From assembly GCF_039544205.1 (NCBI RefSeq), contig NZ_BAABLF010000028.1:1-64000 (forward strand): a DNA stretch of 64,000 nt. The letters run 5' to 3'. Shown here piece by piece: positions 1-8,446 of this stretch (positions are counted from its first letter, which is position 1; every line of letters begins with the position of its first letter). This stretch comes from Ferrimonas gelatinilytica. GTDB lineage: Bacteria > Pseudomonadota > Gammaproteobacteria > Enterobacterales > Shewanellaceae. A program made the position numbers and the translations under genes. Under the pieces are notes generated by a model, which had not been told where the DNA came from, did no database searches, and saw only the letters and a program-made list of their open reading frames with translations.

Positions 1-81
1 ACTAGGACGTTGATAGGCAGGGTGTGTAAGCGTTGTGAGGCGTTGAGCTAACCTGTACTAATGACCCGTGAGGCTTAACCA
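1..81 (+). rRNA. 23S ribosomal RNA, 3' end (partial)
   Basis: The first 81 bases match the conserved 3' terminus of gammaproteobacterial 23S rRNA, including the segment around GTACTAATGACCCGTGAGG and the terminal GGCTTAACC. The rest of the gene lies before the window. Two 5S genes follow on the same strand, so this is the tail of an rRNA operon. The exact 3' end is placed by analogy with E. coli and could be off by a few bases. Confidence 0.93.
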
Positions 82-181
82 TACAACACCCAAGTGGTTT
101 TGTAGCTGGATATCAAAGCCTTGTAAGAATTGCGAGAAAGACCTTCGTTGTAAGGCAGCTTATTTCAAATTGACGTTTTTT

Positions 182-297
182 GCTTGGTGGCAATAGCGCT
201 GTGGCCCCACCCGAACCCATGCCGAACTCGGAAGTGAAACGCAGTTGCGCCGATGGTAGTGTGGGAGTTCCCATGTGAGAGTAGGTCACCGCCAAGC
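182..297 (+). rRNA. 5S ribosomal RNA, copy 1
   Basis: Contains the conserved 5S core (CCATGCCGAACTCGGAAGTG, then GCGCCGATGGTAGTGTGG). The ends GCTTGGTGG and CCGCCAAGC pair as helix I. It lies about 100 bases after the 23S end. A second copy follows 57 bases later. Confidence 0.96.
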
Positions 298-354
298 ACC
301 TATTAAAATGCACCGAATTAGCTCGTTGCATGATGCAGATGCATCACCCAGTTT

Positions 355-472
355 TGTCTGGTGACAATAGCGCTGTGGCCCCACCCGATCCCATGCCGAA
401 CTCGGAAGTGAAACGCAGTTGCGCCGATGGTAGTGTGGGAGTTCCCATGTGAGAGTAGGTCATCGCCAGACA
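355..472 (+). rRNA. 5S ribosomal RNA, copy 2
   Basis: Nearly identical to copy 1 in the core. The terminal helix uses different bases (5' GTCTGGTGA, 3' TCGCCAGAC) that still pair, so changes on one side of helix I are compensated on the other. It is the last gene of the rRNA operon and is followed directly by a strong intrinsic terminator. Confidence 0.96.
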
Positions 473-481
473 CATATTTAG

Positions 482-516
482 AAAAAGCCCCACATCTTCG
501 GATGTGGGGCTTTTTC
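482..516 (+). terminator. Intrinsic terminator of the rRNA operon
   Basis: A perfect inverted repeat (AAAAAGCCCCACATC, loop TTCG, GATGTGGGGCTTTTT) ends in a T run. The UUCG-type tetraloop on a GC-rich stem is typical of strong rho-independent terminators. It starts 10 bases after the second 5S gene. Confidence 0.95.
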
Positions 517-1051
517 GTGTTCGCTAGCCCTGCATTTCACAGGTTGGCTAGGACTATTGCGATAGGCACTCTTTTAATGCCCACTGCCAGCACTTCTGTA
601 TCCAGTAAGACAGTCTTGGCCTATTTGTCCGAATCTATTAGCTTCTCTGAGAATCATCAGGTAAGGAGTGAGATCTATTACCGAATCCAGTGACTGCCGA
701 GCGAGCCTTGTTGATACAAGACTGGGGCCAGCAGGAGCCGCGTATGGTGCTAAGTTGAGGCCCCGGTGGCTCAGGTGCTATTTAAGACGCGAATCTAAAC
801 CTGGTACTTCTGAGTCCCAATTCCTTTGGTTCTGGTAGCGCAGTGCAATGGTGAACAAGGCAGTGGCAGGGGAAGTAACGCGGTAGTTTTTTACAGCAGC
901 AGATTGGCTAGATGGCGAAGAACAGTATGGGTGAGTTTGGGCATTACTCGGTGCCTGAGCGGGAGCTGTAAATACGAGAGAGCCCATCAGAAGCTGATGG
1001 ACTCTTGGAGACTTGAGTGGGCTTTGCGGTGTTGAAAGTTGGCGCGACTAT
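517..1051. other. Intergenic stretch between rRNA operon and pilin gene
   Basis: About 535 bases with no open reading frame I can support; the short frames here have no recognisable start context or family. A weak hairpin near 979-1002 (CCATCAG paired with CTGATGG) lies just after the end of the minus-strand pilin gene and could help terminate it. I see no tRNA, repeat or promoter of clear quality. Confidence 0.5.
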
Positions 1052-1471
1052 CTACCAACATTGTGCCGGCGTTTTATTGTCGTTTTGATCGACACTTAAT
1101 GTTGCACAACTTATTGACCCTTCACTGTCCTGAGCTTGGTTTCCGCGAGCCGATGCACTCAGTGTATACGTTGCTGCGGCGGCATTAGTTAGTGTGAAGG
1201 TATAGTGTGCTGTATTACTGGAGACCAGCGTTGATGCGTCCACGGCGGTGCAATCGGAAGGTCGTTGTCCATATTGACTGCAGCTTATACGATATTCCTC
1301 CAGCATGAGCTGAGCGCTCATTAAGGCTTCTTTGGCTTCTGAACGCGTCGCTTTACGGACGTAGCTCTGATAGGAAGGAACCGCGATAGTGGCCAAAATG
1401 GCTAAAACGACGGTAACGATCATGAGCTCAATCAACGTCATTCCCTGGCTATGTTTCATCAACCTTTGCAT
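1052..1471 (-). CDS. pilE: Type IV pilin, PilE family
   Basis: A 139-residue prepilin. A short positively charged leader ends in Gly10, followed by mature MTLIEL with Glu at mature position 5. This is the prepilin-peptidase site, where Gly10 would be cut and Met11 N-methylated. Residues 11-35 form the hydrophobic N-terminal helix used for membrane storage and fibre packing. Four cysteines (64, 74, 122, 138) include the C-terminal pair that usually closes the D-loop. The ATG is preceded by CAGGGA on the minus strand. It is divergent from the minor-pilin operon, about 110 bases away. By family it is a pilus subunit or minor pilin of the PilE type; assembly needs PilB/C/Q proteins not seen here. 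Confidence 0.88.
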   Translation of the reverse strand: MQRLMKHSQGMTLIELMIVTVVLAILATIAVPSYQSYVRKATRSEAKEALMSAQLMLEEYRISCSQYGQRPSDCTAVDASTLVSSNTAHYTFTLTNAAAATYTLSASARGNQAQDSEGSISCATLSVDQNDNKTPAQCW

Positions 1472-1524
1472 GGCTATTTCCCTGTTTAAGTGATCGGCCC
1501 CTTAGGGCTAAACTACAATGCTCT

Positions 1525-1540
1525 GATAAAACAGTTTATC
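1525..1540. promoter_or_regulatory. Inverted repeat between divergent pilin genes
   Basis: GATAAA and TTTATC are separated by ACAG in the 109-base region between pilE and fimT. The position suits an operator or overlapping divergent promoters. No regulator can be named from the sequence, and a chance repeat is possible. Confidence 0.3.
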
Positions 1541-1580
1541 CTGTTACTCTAATGGTTGTCGCTCTCAAAAGGATCTGAAC

Positions 1581-2150
1581 GTGCGAAATCGGACTTCAAC
1601 ATGCCGCCCCTACTGGCAGCACGGTTTGACATTGGTGGAGCTTTTGATCGCTGTCACCATTCTAGCCATCGTTCTCGCGGTTGCCTTGCCCTCCTTCCAG
1701 AGCTTCGCGCAAAGTATACGCCTACGTGGCGCTGCATTTGGTTTTCTTGAAACCGTACATCAAGCGCGCACTGAGGCGATTAAACGGGATCTCCCCGAGG
1801 TTTCAATCAAGTTTCTGAATACCGGTGGTAACTGGTGTTATCGCGTAACGGATACGCCGAATGCCTGTGTCAGTTGCGATTTTTCTGATCAGGTAAATCG
1901 TTGTGATGTGGCAGGTGATGGCGTTATCAAAGGCGATGACGCTGGTAATTATGTCGGTCTCGCATTTCAGCCGACCTATGTGGATGGGGTCCTGACTTTA
2001 TCCAATCGGCGGGGCACTATGGAAGCCGGGAACGTGGCTTTCTCAATTGGAACGGATAAGCAGGTACAGGTTAAGACGTCAGGGGTGGGGCGTGTCCGTA
2101 TCTGTGTTCCTAATGGCTATGACGGAATATTTGGGGTAGAGGGATGCTAA
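1581..2150 (+). CDS. fimT: Minor pseudopilin, FimT/GspH family
   Basis: A 189-residue protein beginning with GTG at 1581, preceded by AAGGA at normal spacing. The leader runs to Gly15, followed by LTLVELLIAV with Glu at mature position 5, a class III prepilin cleavage site. The hydrophobic helix extends to about residue 40. The body is the GspH/FimT type, with several cysteines in the middle (around YRVTDTPNACVSC) and a C-terminal Cys. Proteins of this family prime pilus assembly and sit near the fibre tip. It is the first gene of the four-gene minor pilin operon; its TAA stop overlaps the next start by one base. Confidence 0.85.
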   Translation: MRNRTSTCRPYWQHGLTLVELLIAVTILAIVLAVALPSFQSFAQSIRLRGAAFGFLETVHQARTEAIKRDLPEVSIKFLNTGGNWCYRVTDTPNACVSCDFSDQVNRCDVAGDGVIKGDDAGNYVGLAFQPTYVDGVLTLSNRRGTMEAGNVAFSIGTDKQVQVKTSGVGRVRICVPNGYDGIFGVEGC

Positions 2151-2827
2151 TGAAGGCTAGGAAGCCTCAACGAGGATTTACCCTGGTAGAGCTGATGGTG
2201 TCAGTAACTTTAGGGTTATTGATCCTCTCAGCAATGCTGGCATTTTTTTCATCGAACCTGCGTGCTAATAGTACGACACTTGAGCTGTCTCGCCTGAATC
2301 AGGAGCTGCAGACGGTGATGAACATGATGGCTCGAGATATTCGTCGGGCGGGGTACCGCGGTGATGCACTTGAGAATAGAGATATCGGCGACAGGTCGTT
2401 CATGTTCATTCCCGCAGAAGAGACTGCTGACGGAACAGGCTGGGTGCATCGACATCTCTCGGGCTTAAGTGGCACTGATGCCAACGGAGGGCCGTACCAG
2501 TGCATCGTGTTGATGGCAGACCTGGATAATGACGGTACGGTAACTCCCAGTGAAGATATATCTGGTTATCGCCTATCCGGCACTTTGGTGAATGTGGGAC
2601 GTTGGTCGAGTGTTGACCCGACATGTGATAACGGCATCTGGGAAGCGTTAACCAGCAATGATCTTGAGATCACCCAGTTAGATTTTTTACTGGATCCTGC
2701 CCTGGAGCTCGGAACCTCACGCCTGATTCAATCCGTCGAAGTGGTTTTGACTGGCAATGTTGCCAGTCGTCCAGAGTTGAGCCTGACATTGCGTCAGCGG
2801 GTACGACTTAGAAATAACATCTATTAA
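2150..2827 (+). CDS. pilW: Minor pilin, PilW family
   Basis: A 225-residue protein. I chose the ATG at 2150 because AGAGGG (2138-2143) lies six bases upstream; an in-frame ATG at 2144 would sit directly against that site. The leader MKARKPQRG is followed by FTLVELMVSV with Glu at mature position 5. Downstream is the PilW hallmark region with NQELQTVMNMMARDIRRAGY. PilW-type minor pilins belong to the priming complex of type IVa pili together with PilV, PilX and FimU/FimT. The gene is translationally coupled to fimT and followed 12 bases later by the pilX-like gene. Confidence 0.85.
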   Translation: MKARKPQRGFTLVELMVSVTLGLLILSAMLAFFSSNLRANSTTLELSRLNQELQTVMNMMARDIRRAGYRGDALENRDIGDRSFMFIPAEETADGTGWVHRHLSGLSGTDANGGPYQCIVLMADLDNDGTVTPSEDISGYRLSGTLVNVGRWSSVDPTCDNGIWEALTSNDLEITQLDFLLDPALELGTSRLIQSVEVVLTGNVASRPELSLTLRQRVRLRNNIY

Positions 2828-2839
2828 GTAAGGGACGAT

Positions 2840-3982
2840 ATGCGAAGCAAGGAGAGCCAAGGGTTTGCCACGGTAGGGGTAACGCTTTTGCTTCTGCTGA
2901 TGTTGGCAGCAGTGACCCTCTACGCCGGCAAGGTATTGTTGATTGAAAAACGTATCTCTGCCAACGAACAGCAATATGCGACAGCTTTTGCCCATGCAGA
3001 GGCCGGTTTGGATGCTGCGGGGCAGATGTTCATTGCCGATATTGCCGGTACCTGTGACAGAACCGAGTTGCTCAGCCTCCCAGTGCCCGCAGGTAGCCCC
3101 GCGGTGGATGTGACGGTTGAATGGGTTTGCACTGATGGAACCTCTCCGGTCGTGATCAGCTCAACTTACAGTAATAGCGATGGGGCGTCCGCAACGGTGT
3201 CCGAAGCCTTTGCTCGTTCCGCACTGTTTTCGATTGGGCAACCGGCTCCGGTCACTATGGCAACAGCGGCAATGATTAACGGCAACCTGCACTTGGGGGT
3301 GAACCCCAATGGCGGCGGGCGAGGCGTGCCGCTTTCACTCTGGACCGGTGGGACCGATGACTTTACCGGCTCTGCGTCAACCTGCCCGGTTGAGGATTTT
3401 GGTTGGGCGGGCGGCACCTGTAGCAGCGCCAATCACATCTACACGGAACGAGCCGGGAACTCGGTGTCGGGAGGCCAGGATATGGTGCTCAATGATCCCA
3501 ACTTCCCTGAAGATCTCTTCGAATACACCTTCGGTATCGCCAGCGACAACTGGCAGCAGATTTATCATCGCGGTGCGACCAAAATCACCGACTGCTCGGA
3601 TACCAGCCAGCTCAGTGCTGCCAGCACGGGTATTTTTGTTTACGAGGGGACCGCTGAGTGCGTCATCAATAATGCCGGCTCAGCGGATGCGCCAGTCATC
3701 CTGTTGGTGGTGGACGCGGACGCCAAACTGAATACCGGTGATGTCTATGGTGTGGTGTTTAACTTTGATTCCGATGTGACAGATGCCCTTTCACCGCGGC
3801 TTTTCTTGACGGGGGACGGTAAGGTCCAGGGCGCGGTCATGACTAACAGCCTGACCCCAGTGAATATCAATGGTGTCGCGGGTGTGGCATGGAACCCTAA
3901 CGTCTTTGATGCGTTTGAGGAAGATCCAGACGGGGTTTTCCGACCTTTGGCTCGGGTTGCAGGAAGCTGGAAAGATTTCTAA
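2840..3982 (+). CDS. pilX: PilX-type minor pilin, enlarged
   Basis: A 380-residue protein with AAGGGA upstream of ATG 2840. The leader MRSKESQG is followed by FATVGVTLLLLLMLAAVTLY, a hydrophobic helix lacking Glu at mature position 5, as is common in PilX/GspK-type subunits. Residues 33-60 (EKRISANEQQYATAFAHAEA) resemble the PilX segment with its conserved Glu and Ala-Glu-Ala. The remaining 300 residues are a Gly/Ser/Asp-rich body that I do not recognise in detail; PilX proteins I know of are closer to 170-200 residues. By family it should be a tip or priming subunit. It lies between pilW and pilV genes with short gaps. Confidence 0.75.
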   Translation: MRSKESQGFATVGVTLLLLLMLAAVTLYAGKVLLIEKRISANEQQYATAFAHAEAGLDAAGQMFIADIAGTCDRTELLSLPVPAGSPAVDVTVEWVCTDGTSPVVISSTYSNSDGASATVSEAFARSALFSIGQPAPVTMATAAMINGNLHLGVNPNGGGRGVPLSLWTGGTDDFTGSASTCPVEDFGWAGGTCSSANHIYTERAGNSVSGGQDMVLNDPNFPEDLFEYTFGIASDNWQQIYHRGATKITDCSDTSQLSAASTGIFVYEGTAECVINNAGSADAPVILLVVDADAKLNTGDVYGVVFNFDSDVTDALSPRLFLTGDGKVQGAVMTNSLTPVNINGVAGVAWNPNVFDAFEEDPDGVFRPLARVAGSWKDF

Positions 3983-3995
3983 AGGAGATTCGGGC

Positions 3996-6215
3996 ATGAC
4001 AACAAGACGATATAGCCAGGGCTTTGGCCTGATAGAAATTCTTGTCGCGGTATTGATCATTGGGCTGGGTGTCGTGGCTCTGACCACACTGCAGGGCAAG
4101 TTTATTAAGAGCAGCGCGGCAACCAGTCAACGCGAAGTGGCTCTGAAACTGGCGCAAGCCAAGGTCGATGATCTGCGCAGTTTTACATACATAAAACCAG
4201 AAGAGGAAGATGTCCCTCTTTCTGAGCGTAAGGACTTTGCTTTTGGTGAGATCATCGATGATCAAGGCGGACGTGCAAGCGAACTGGGGGCCGGAACCGG
4301 CATCAGGTTTGAAAATCACTCCTTTTCACTGGGCTGGTCGGTCACCGATTACAAACTTGAAGGCGGGACCTTTATACCCACTACAGCAGCTGATGATGTC
4401 ATCGCGCGAAAGCACGTCGTCGTAAAGGTGGGTTGGACCACGGCCACTGGTAATGAAGAGACCATCTCGCTGTCACATACCCTTGCCCCTACGGCGCCTG
4501 ACACTGGAACAGCAGTCTCCGGTGGGGATGCCGGATTTGGCGGCCCCGGCCCCACTGTGATGCACCAGGATGCAGAGGCGCCGGATGTTATCGATTTCAT
4601 TCTGGATGATGGAACCGGCACCAAGCGGGAAACCTCCAAGCCGATCCCCTCCATCAGCAGCCGGGATGGCATTGTGCTGGTGCAGTTTGACTCGGTGAAC
4701 TTCATCAACAGTGATTCCCAGGGCAAGGTGACCCAAGAGGATTACATGACCGTTGGCTGTAACTGCAGGCTGGCCCCGGATGGGCAAAAAAAGGATGCAG
4801 AAAACCCGGTTCAGCTGGAGTGGTTCGATGGTGAGGTGATGTTTACCCGAATCGGCTTGTCCAACAAGCTTTATGGCACCTATACCCCGCCAAGCGGCGC
4901 AACGGTGACCCCTCAGATGGCCAAGCTGTGCAATCGCTGCTGTGAGGATCACTTCGATGCAGGCACGCTTACTGACAATGGGGCCGATAGGTTGGAGAAG
5001 CACTACAGCTACGATAAGAATCGCTGGAGTTCTGTTCGATATAAGCGGAATGAGCTTGGTGTTTTTGTTGCTGCTACGCCGAACGAAGATTTCCTTGCTG
5101 CCTGTCGTATGCAGCGCATCGACGGGTTTTACCGGCTTATGCCGGATTGGCAGCAGGTGCACGTTGAACTGATGACGCGTAGCTATCTGGAGAACGAAGG
5201 GGTGGTCGAGCAGTACCAGAAGTTGGTGACCGACAGTGGCGGCATTTTGCGCAGGTTTGCCTCTTCGGCTACGAACTACCGGGATGCGCCGGCCAGCTTC
5301 GAATTTACCAGCTATCCCAGTGGGGTAACCAGCTTTCCGCAAAACCAAGTCTACCTGGACCCGAACAGCGGCCGCAGCCAACTCCTGGCCCGCTCCATCT
5401 ACGTGGATCCCCTGGAGAGCTACCCGGAAAGTGTCAGTGAGATGTCGCTGCTCAGTTATCCGTTCCACGAGGTCAATGCCACCTTGCTGTCGGACTGGGC
5501 GCTCTATAGCTGTGGGTCTCAAGCGTACGATCCCAGTATTCCTCTAAACGGCTGTATACGCTGCGAGGAGGATGGGTTTGGTATTGCTAAGTGCGGCAAC
5601 GTTAACCTGACCAATGAGCCGGTCGCCAGTGGCCAAGGCATGGGTTCAAATGATTATTATTCAGATTATTTTAGCCGTGGAGAGTTGAGTTATCAGACCT
5701 CAGCGACTGGAAACTATGTGGTTGAACTCACTACGAGGATGGCTAACTCCAGTCTGACGGGGCTAGGTGCGGTCTCCCCATACGATAGCCTTACCTTGCG
5801 TCGTCGCTACCTTGCGGTGAGCTTCGATGAGGCACCGGCGGATACCATCAATATTGGGGGCTGGATCCAATGTATCGCCTACAAAGCGACGGGGACGAAT
5901 AACTGGCCCAGTTGCGGTCAAGGGCAGTTTGATGTCACGGTGTCGCTCTCTGACGGCACTATTTGCCCGGTTCAACCCAAGTTGCAGGGGCAGCAAACTC
6001 CCGCCTTCTCCTGTAACGTCCCGATGACTTGGTTGGACGATGATGCGAACGCTATTGTGTTTACCAATAACAAGGGTGATGTCCTCGCCACCTTCGCCCC
6101 CGAGATTAACGCAGCGTTGGTCAGGGATATGACAGAGGTTGAGCGTATCGAAAACTGCGTTGCGATGATCGTGAATGGTGAAGGGCAGACGGCGCCGAAT
6201 GTGTGTGGTATTTGA
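3996..6215 (+). CDS. Giant PilV-like minor pilin
   Basis: A 739-residue protein. The start at ATG 3996 has AAAGGAG just upstream; the frame stays open upstream into pilX, but the leader MTTRRYSQG followed by FGLIEILVAV fixes the prepilin start. The first 65 residues are clear PilV type (LIIGLGVVALTTLQGKFIKSS, then an ALKLAQAKVDDLRS helix). The remaining 670 residues are unlike ordinary PilV, which is about 180-200 residues. They hold about 16 cysteines, including GCNC and LCNRCC clusters. No CxxCH haem site is present. The C-terminal body could be an adhesin-like or tip domain replacing PilY1, which is absent from this operon; that is inference. It is the last gene of the operon. Confidence 0.7.
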   Translation: MTTRRYSQGFGLIEILVAVLIIGLGVVALTTLQGKFIKSSAATSQREVALKLAQAKVDDLRSFTYIKPEEEDVPLSERKDFAFGEIIDDQGGRASELGAGTGIRFENHSFSLGWSVTDYKLEGGTFIPTTAADDVIARKHVVVKVGWTTATGNEETISLSHTLAPTAPDTGTAVSGGDAGFGGPGPTVMHQDAEAPDVIDFILDDGTGTKRETSKPIPSISSRDGIVLVQFDSVNFINSDSQGKVTQEDYMTVGCNCRLAPDGQKKDAENPVQLEWFDGEVMFTRIGLSNKLYGTYTPPSGATVTPQMAKLCNRCCEDHFDAGTLTDNGADRLEKHYSYDKNRWSSVRYKRNELGVFVAATPNEDFLAACRMQRIDGFYRLMPDWQQVHVELMTRSYLENEGVVEQYQKLVTDSGGILRRFASSATNYRDAPASFEFTSYPSGVTSFPQNQVYLDPNSGRSQLLARSIYVDPLESYPESVSEMSLLSYPFHEVNATLLSDWALYSCGSQAYDPSIPLNGCIRCEEDGFGIAKCGNVNLTNEPVASGQGMGSNDYYSDYFSRGELSYQTSATGNYVVELTTRMANSSLTGLGAVSPYDSLTLRRRYLAVSFDEAPADTINIGGWIQCIAYKATGTNNWPSCGQGQFDVTVSLSDGTICPVQPKLQGQQTPAFSCNVPMTWLDDDANAIVFTNNKGDVLATFAPEINAALVRDMTEVERIENCVAMIVNGEGQTAPNVCGI

Positions 6216-6311
6216 TAACGCACGCAAGCGGGGTGAATGCAGGTAAGTGATCGAGACAGTGATGACGCACTGTTTTACAATGCGAGCACTCCGCAGTCTG
6301 GATCTAATTCG

Positions 6312-7928
6312 ATGAGTAAGCAGTTCACCCTCGCCCTGGCCCAGAGAAATTTTGTGGTCGGGGCCATTGAAGGCAATGGCGAGACCATTTGCCAGGACAT
6401 TGAGCGCGCCCGTCAAGCGGGCGCCGATCTCGTACTTTTCTCTGAGTTGGCGGTGACCGGCTACCCGCCGGAAGATCTGCTTTTGCGCTCCGACTTGATG
6501 ACCCGGGTGGATGCGGTGCTGGCCGAGATCCAGGCGGCATCGACGGATATCGCGGTGGTGGTGGGGCATCCGGTTCAGGATGAGAGCGGCGCGCTCTATA
6601 ACGCCGCCTCCGTCTTTGAGAATGGTGAACGGCTGGCCCTGGCCCGAAAACAGAAACTGCCCAATTACCGAGTCTTCGACGAGGAGCGCTACTTTGAGGA
6701 AGGGGAGGAGACCTGTATGGTCACCGTCCGCGGCCACAAGTTGGCGATCCTCATCTGCGAAGATATCTGGCATACCGAGCCTGTCCAGCAAGCCCAGGGC
6801 GCGGAGATCCTGCTTACTCTCAACGCCTCCCCCTTCGACATGACCAAGTTGGACGAACGCCTGAACGTGCTGGAGGCGTGCAGCGCCGAGTCTGATGCTG
6901 CCGTGGTTTACCTTAACCAGGTTGGCGGCCAGGATGAACTGGTCTTTGATGGGCACTCGATGGTGGTGGACGCCGCTGGTCGGGTGACCCAGGAACTGCC
7001 CCAGTTCGAAGAGTCTTTCGCGTTGGTGCATTTCGTGGATGGTCAGCCGCAACCCGCGAAACGGGCTGCTTTGCCGAGCGTCGAAGCCCAGGTCTATAAC
7101 GCCCTGGTGATGTCGGTTCGGGATTACATTACCAAGAACGGTTTCCCGGGGGCGGTACTGGGTCTGTCCGGCGGTATCGACTCGGCCCTGACTCTGGCGA
7201 TCGCCGCCGATGCCATCGGCGCTGACAAGGTTCGGGCGGTGATGATGCCCTATCGCTACACCTCCTCCATGAGCCTGGAGGACGCGGAAGCGGAAGCTCG
7301 GGCTCTTGGGGTGGAATACGATGTGGCACCCATTGAACCTATGTTCGACGGTTTTCTTTCGGCCCTCTCCCCCATGTTCGAGGGTAAGCCTCGTGACACG
7401 ACGGAAGAGAACCTGCAGGCACGGATCCGCGGTGTTTTTCTGATGGCACTCTCCAATAAGAGTGGCCGTTTGCTGCTAACGACCGGTAATAAGAGCGAGA
7501 TGGCGGTGGGTTACTGCACCCTCTATGGTGACATGTGCGGCGGCTTTGCGGTCATCAAAGATCTGCCCAAACAGTGGGTGTATCGCTTGTCGGTTTACCG
7601 CAATTCGGTGTCACCGGTTATCCCGGAGCGGGTAATCACGCGTCCACCATCGGCGGAACTGGCTCCGGATCAAGTGGATCAAGACAGCCTGCCCCCCTAC
7701 GACGTTTTGGATGACATTCTGGAACGTTACGTGGAGCGGGACGAGAGTGTGGCGCAGATGGTCGCTGCCGGACATCAAGAGGCGGATGTGCGGCGGGTGG
7801 TGCGTCTCACTGACATTAATGAATACAAACGGCGTCAGGCGGCGGTGGGGCCTCGGGTCACGCCTCGTGCGTTTGGCAAGGATCGACGCTATCCCATCAC
7901 CTCTGGGTTTGGCCGAACTAACTGGTAA
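6312..7928 (+). CDS. nadE: Glutamine-dependent NAD+ synthetase
   Basis: A 538-residue two-domain enzyme that amidates nicotinic acid adenine dinucleotide to NAD+ with glutamine and ATP. Residues 1-250 are a nitrilase-type glutaminase domain: the Glu in FSELAVTGYPPEDLLL, the Lys in ARKQKLPNYRVFDEERYF and Cys149 in ILICEDIW form the catalytic triad. Residues 260-538 are the synthetase domain with the ATP-pyrophosphatase loop GLSGGIDSA near 284. I chose ATG 6312 because MSKQFTLALAQRNF fits the family N terminus; an upstream in-frame ATG at 6237 would add 25 unlikely residues. The length fits bacterial two-domain NadE. glnB follows after 9 bases, so the two are probably co-transcribed. Confidence 0.93.
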   Translation: MSKQFTLALAQRNFVVGAIEGNGETICQDIERARQAGADLVLFSELAVTGYPPEDLLLRSDLMTRVDAVLAEIQAASTDIAVVVGHPVQDESGALYNAASVFENGERLALARKQKLPNYRVFDEERYFEEGEETCMVTVRGHKLAILICEDIWHTEPVQQAQGAEILLTLNASPFDMTKLDERLNVLEACSAESDAAVVYLNQVGGQDELVFDGHSMVVDAAGRVTQELPQFEESFALVHFVDGQPQPAKRAALPSVEAQVYNALVMSVRDYITKNGFPGAVLGLSGGIDSALTLAIAADAIGADKVRAVMMPYRYTSSMSLEDAEAEARALGVEYDVAPIEPMFDGFLSALSPMFEGKPRDTTEENLQARIRGVFLMALSNKSGRLLLTTGNKSEMAVGYCTLYGDMCGGFAVIKDLPKQWVYRLSVYRNSVSPVIPERVITRPPSAELAPDQVDQDSLPPYDVLDDILERYVERDESVAQMVAAGHQEADVRRVVRLTDINEYKRRQAAVGPRVTPRAFGKDRRYPITSGFGRTNW

Positions 7929-7937
7929 GAGAAGACG

Positions 7938-8276
7938 ATGAAAAAACTGGAAGCGATCATCAAACCCTTCAAGCTCGATGATGTCCGTGAAGCCCTGGGC
8001 GAGATTGGCATCAGCGGGATGACGGTACAGGAAGTGAAAGGCTTTGGCCGGCAGAAGGGGCACACAGAGCTCTATCGCGGGGCCGAGTACATGGTGGACT
8101 TTCTGCCCAAGGTCAAACTGGAGATCGTGGTGGCGGATGACTTGGTGGAGCAGGCCATCGAGGCGATTATCGATACCGCCCGAACCGGCAAGATCGGTGA
8201 CGGAAAAATCTTTGTGACCGACATCGCCCGGGTGATCCGCATTCGCACCGGCGAGGAGAACGAGGAAGCTATCTGA
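7938..8276 (+). CDS. glnB: Nitrogen regulatory protein P-II
   Basis: A 112-residue P-II protein that is close to E. coli GlnB along its whole length. The T-loop carries Tyr51 in RGAEYMVDFLPKVK, the site uridylylated by GlnD. The ATP-binding stretch TGKIGDGKIFV is intact. It senses 2-oxoglutarate and the ATP/ADP ratio, and signals nitrogen state to GlnE and NtrB. The MVDF T-loop favours GlnB over GlnK, and no amtB is adjacent, which agrees. It lies directly behind nadE and before an intrinsic terminator. Confidence 0.96.
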   Translation: MKKLEAIIKPFKLDDVREALGEIGISGMTVQEVKGFGRQKGHTELYRGAEYMVDFLPKVKLEIVVADDLVEQAIEAIIDTARTGKIGDGKIFVTDIARVIRIRTGEENEEAI

Positions 8277-8303
8277 CCTTAAAACGGCAGTTTCCTCTGA
8301 TAC

Positions 8304-8327
8304 AGGCGCCTTAGGGCGCCTTTTCTG
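8304..8327 (+). terminator. Intrinsic terminator after glnB
   Basis: AGGCGCC, loop TTA, GGGCGCCT, then TTTTCTGTTT. It ends the nadE-glnB unit 28 bases after the glnB stop. Confidence 0.8.
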
Positions 8328-8446
8328 TTTCTGCTCGCCCCGACCCATTTGCGGCTTAACGAATGGGAGGAGATCCACTGCCATCGTAACGTTTTGTCTT
8401 ATGCGGTGAAGACTTATAATGAGCCGACACTTTTAAGGGGAAGATT

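Noticed and set aside
427..1035. Short frames around the rRNA terminator
   Set aside because: One overlaps the 5S gene and terminator; the others lack start signals and family resemblance.
3996..6215. Multihaem cytochrome in the Cys-rich PilV-like protein
   Set aside because: No CxxCH motif occurs; the Cys pairs (CNC, CNRCC) lack a following His.
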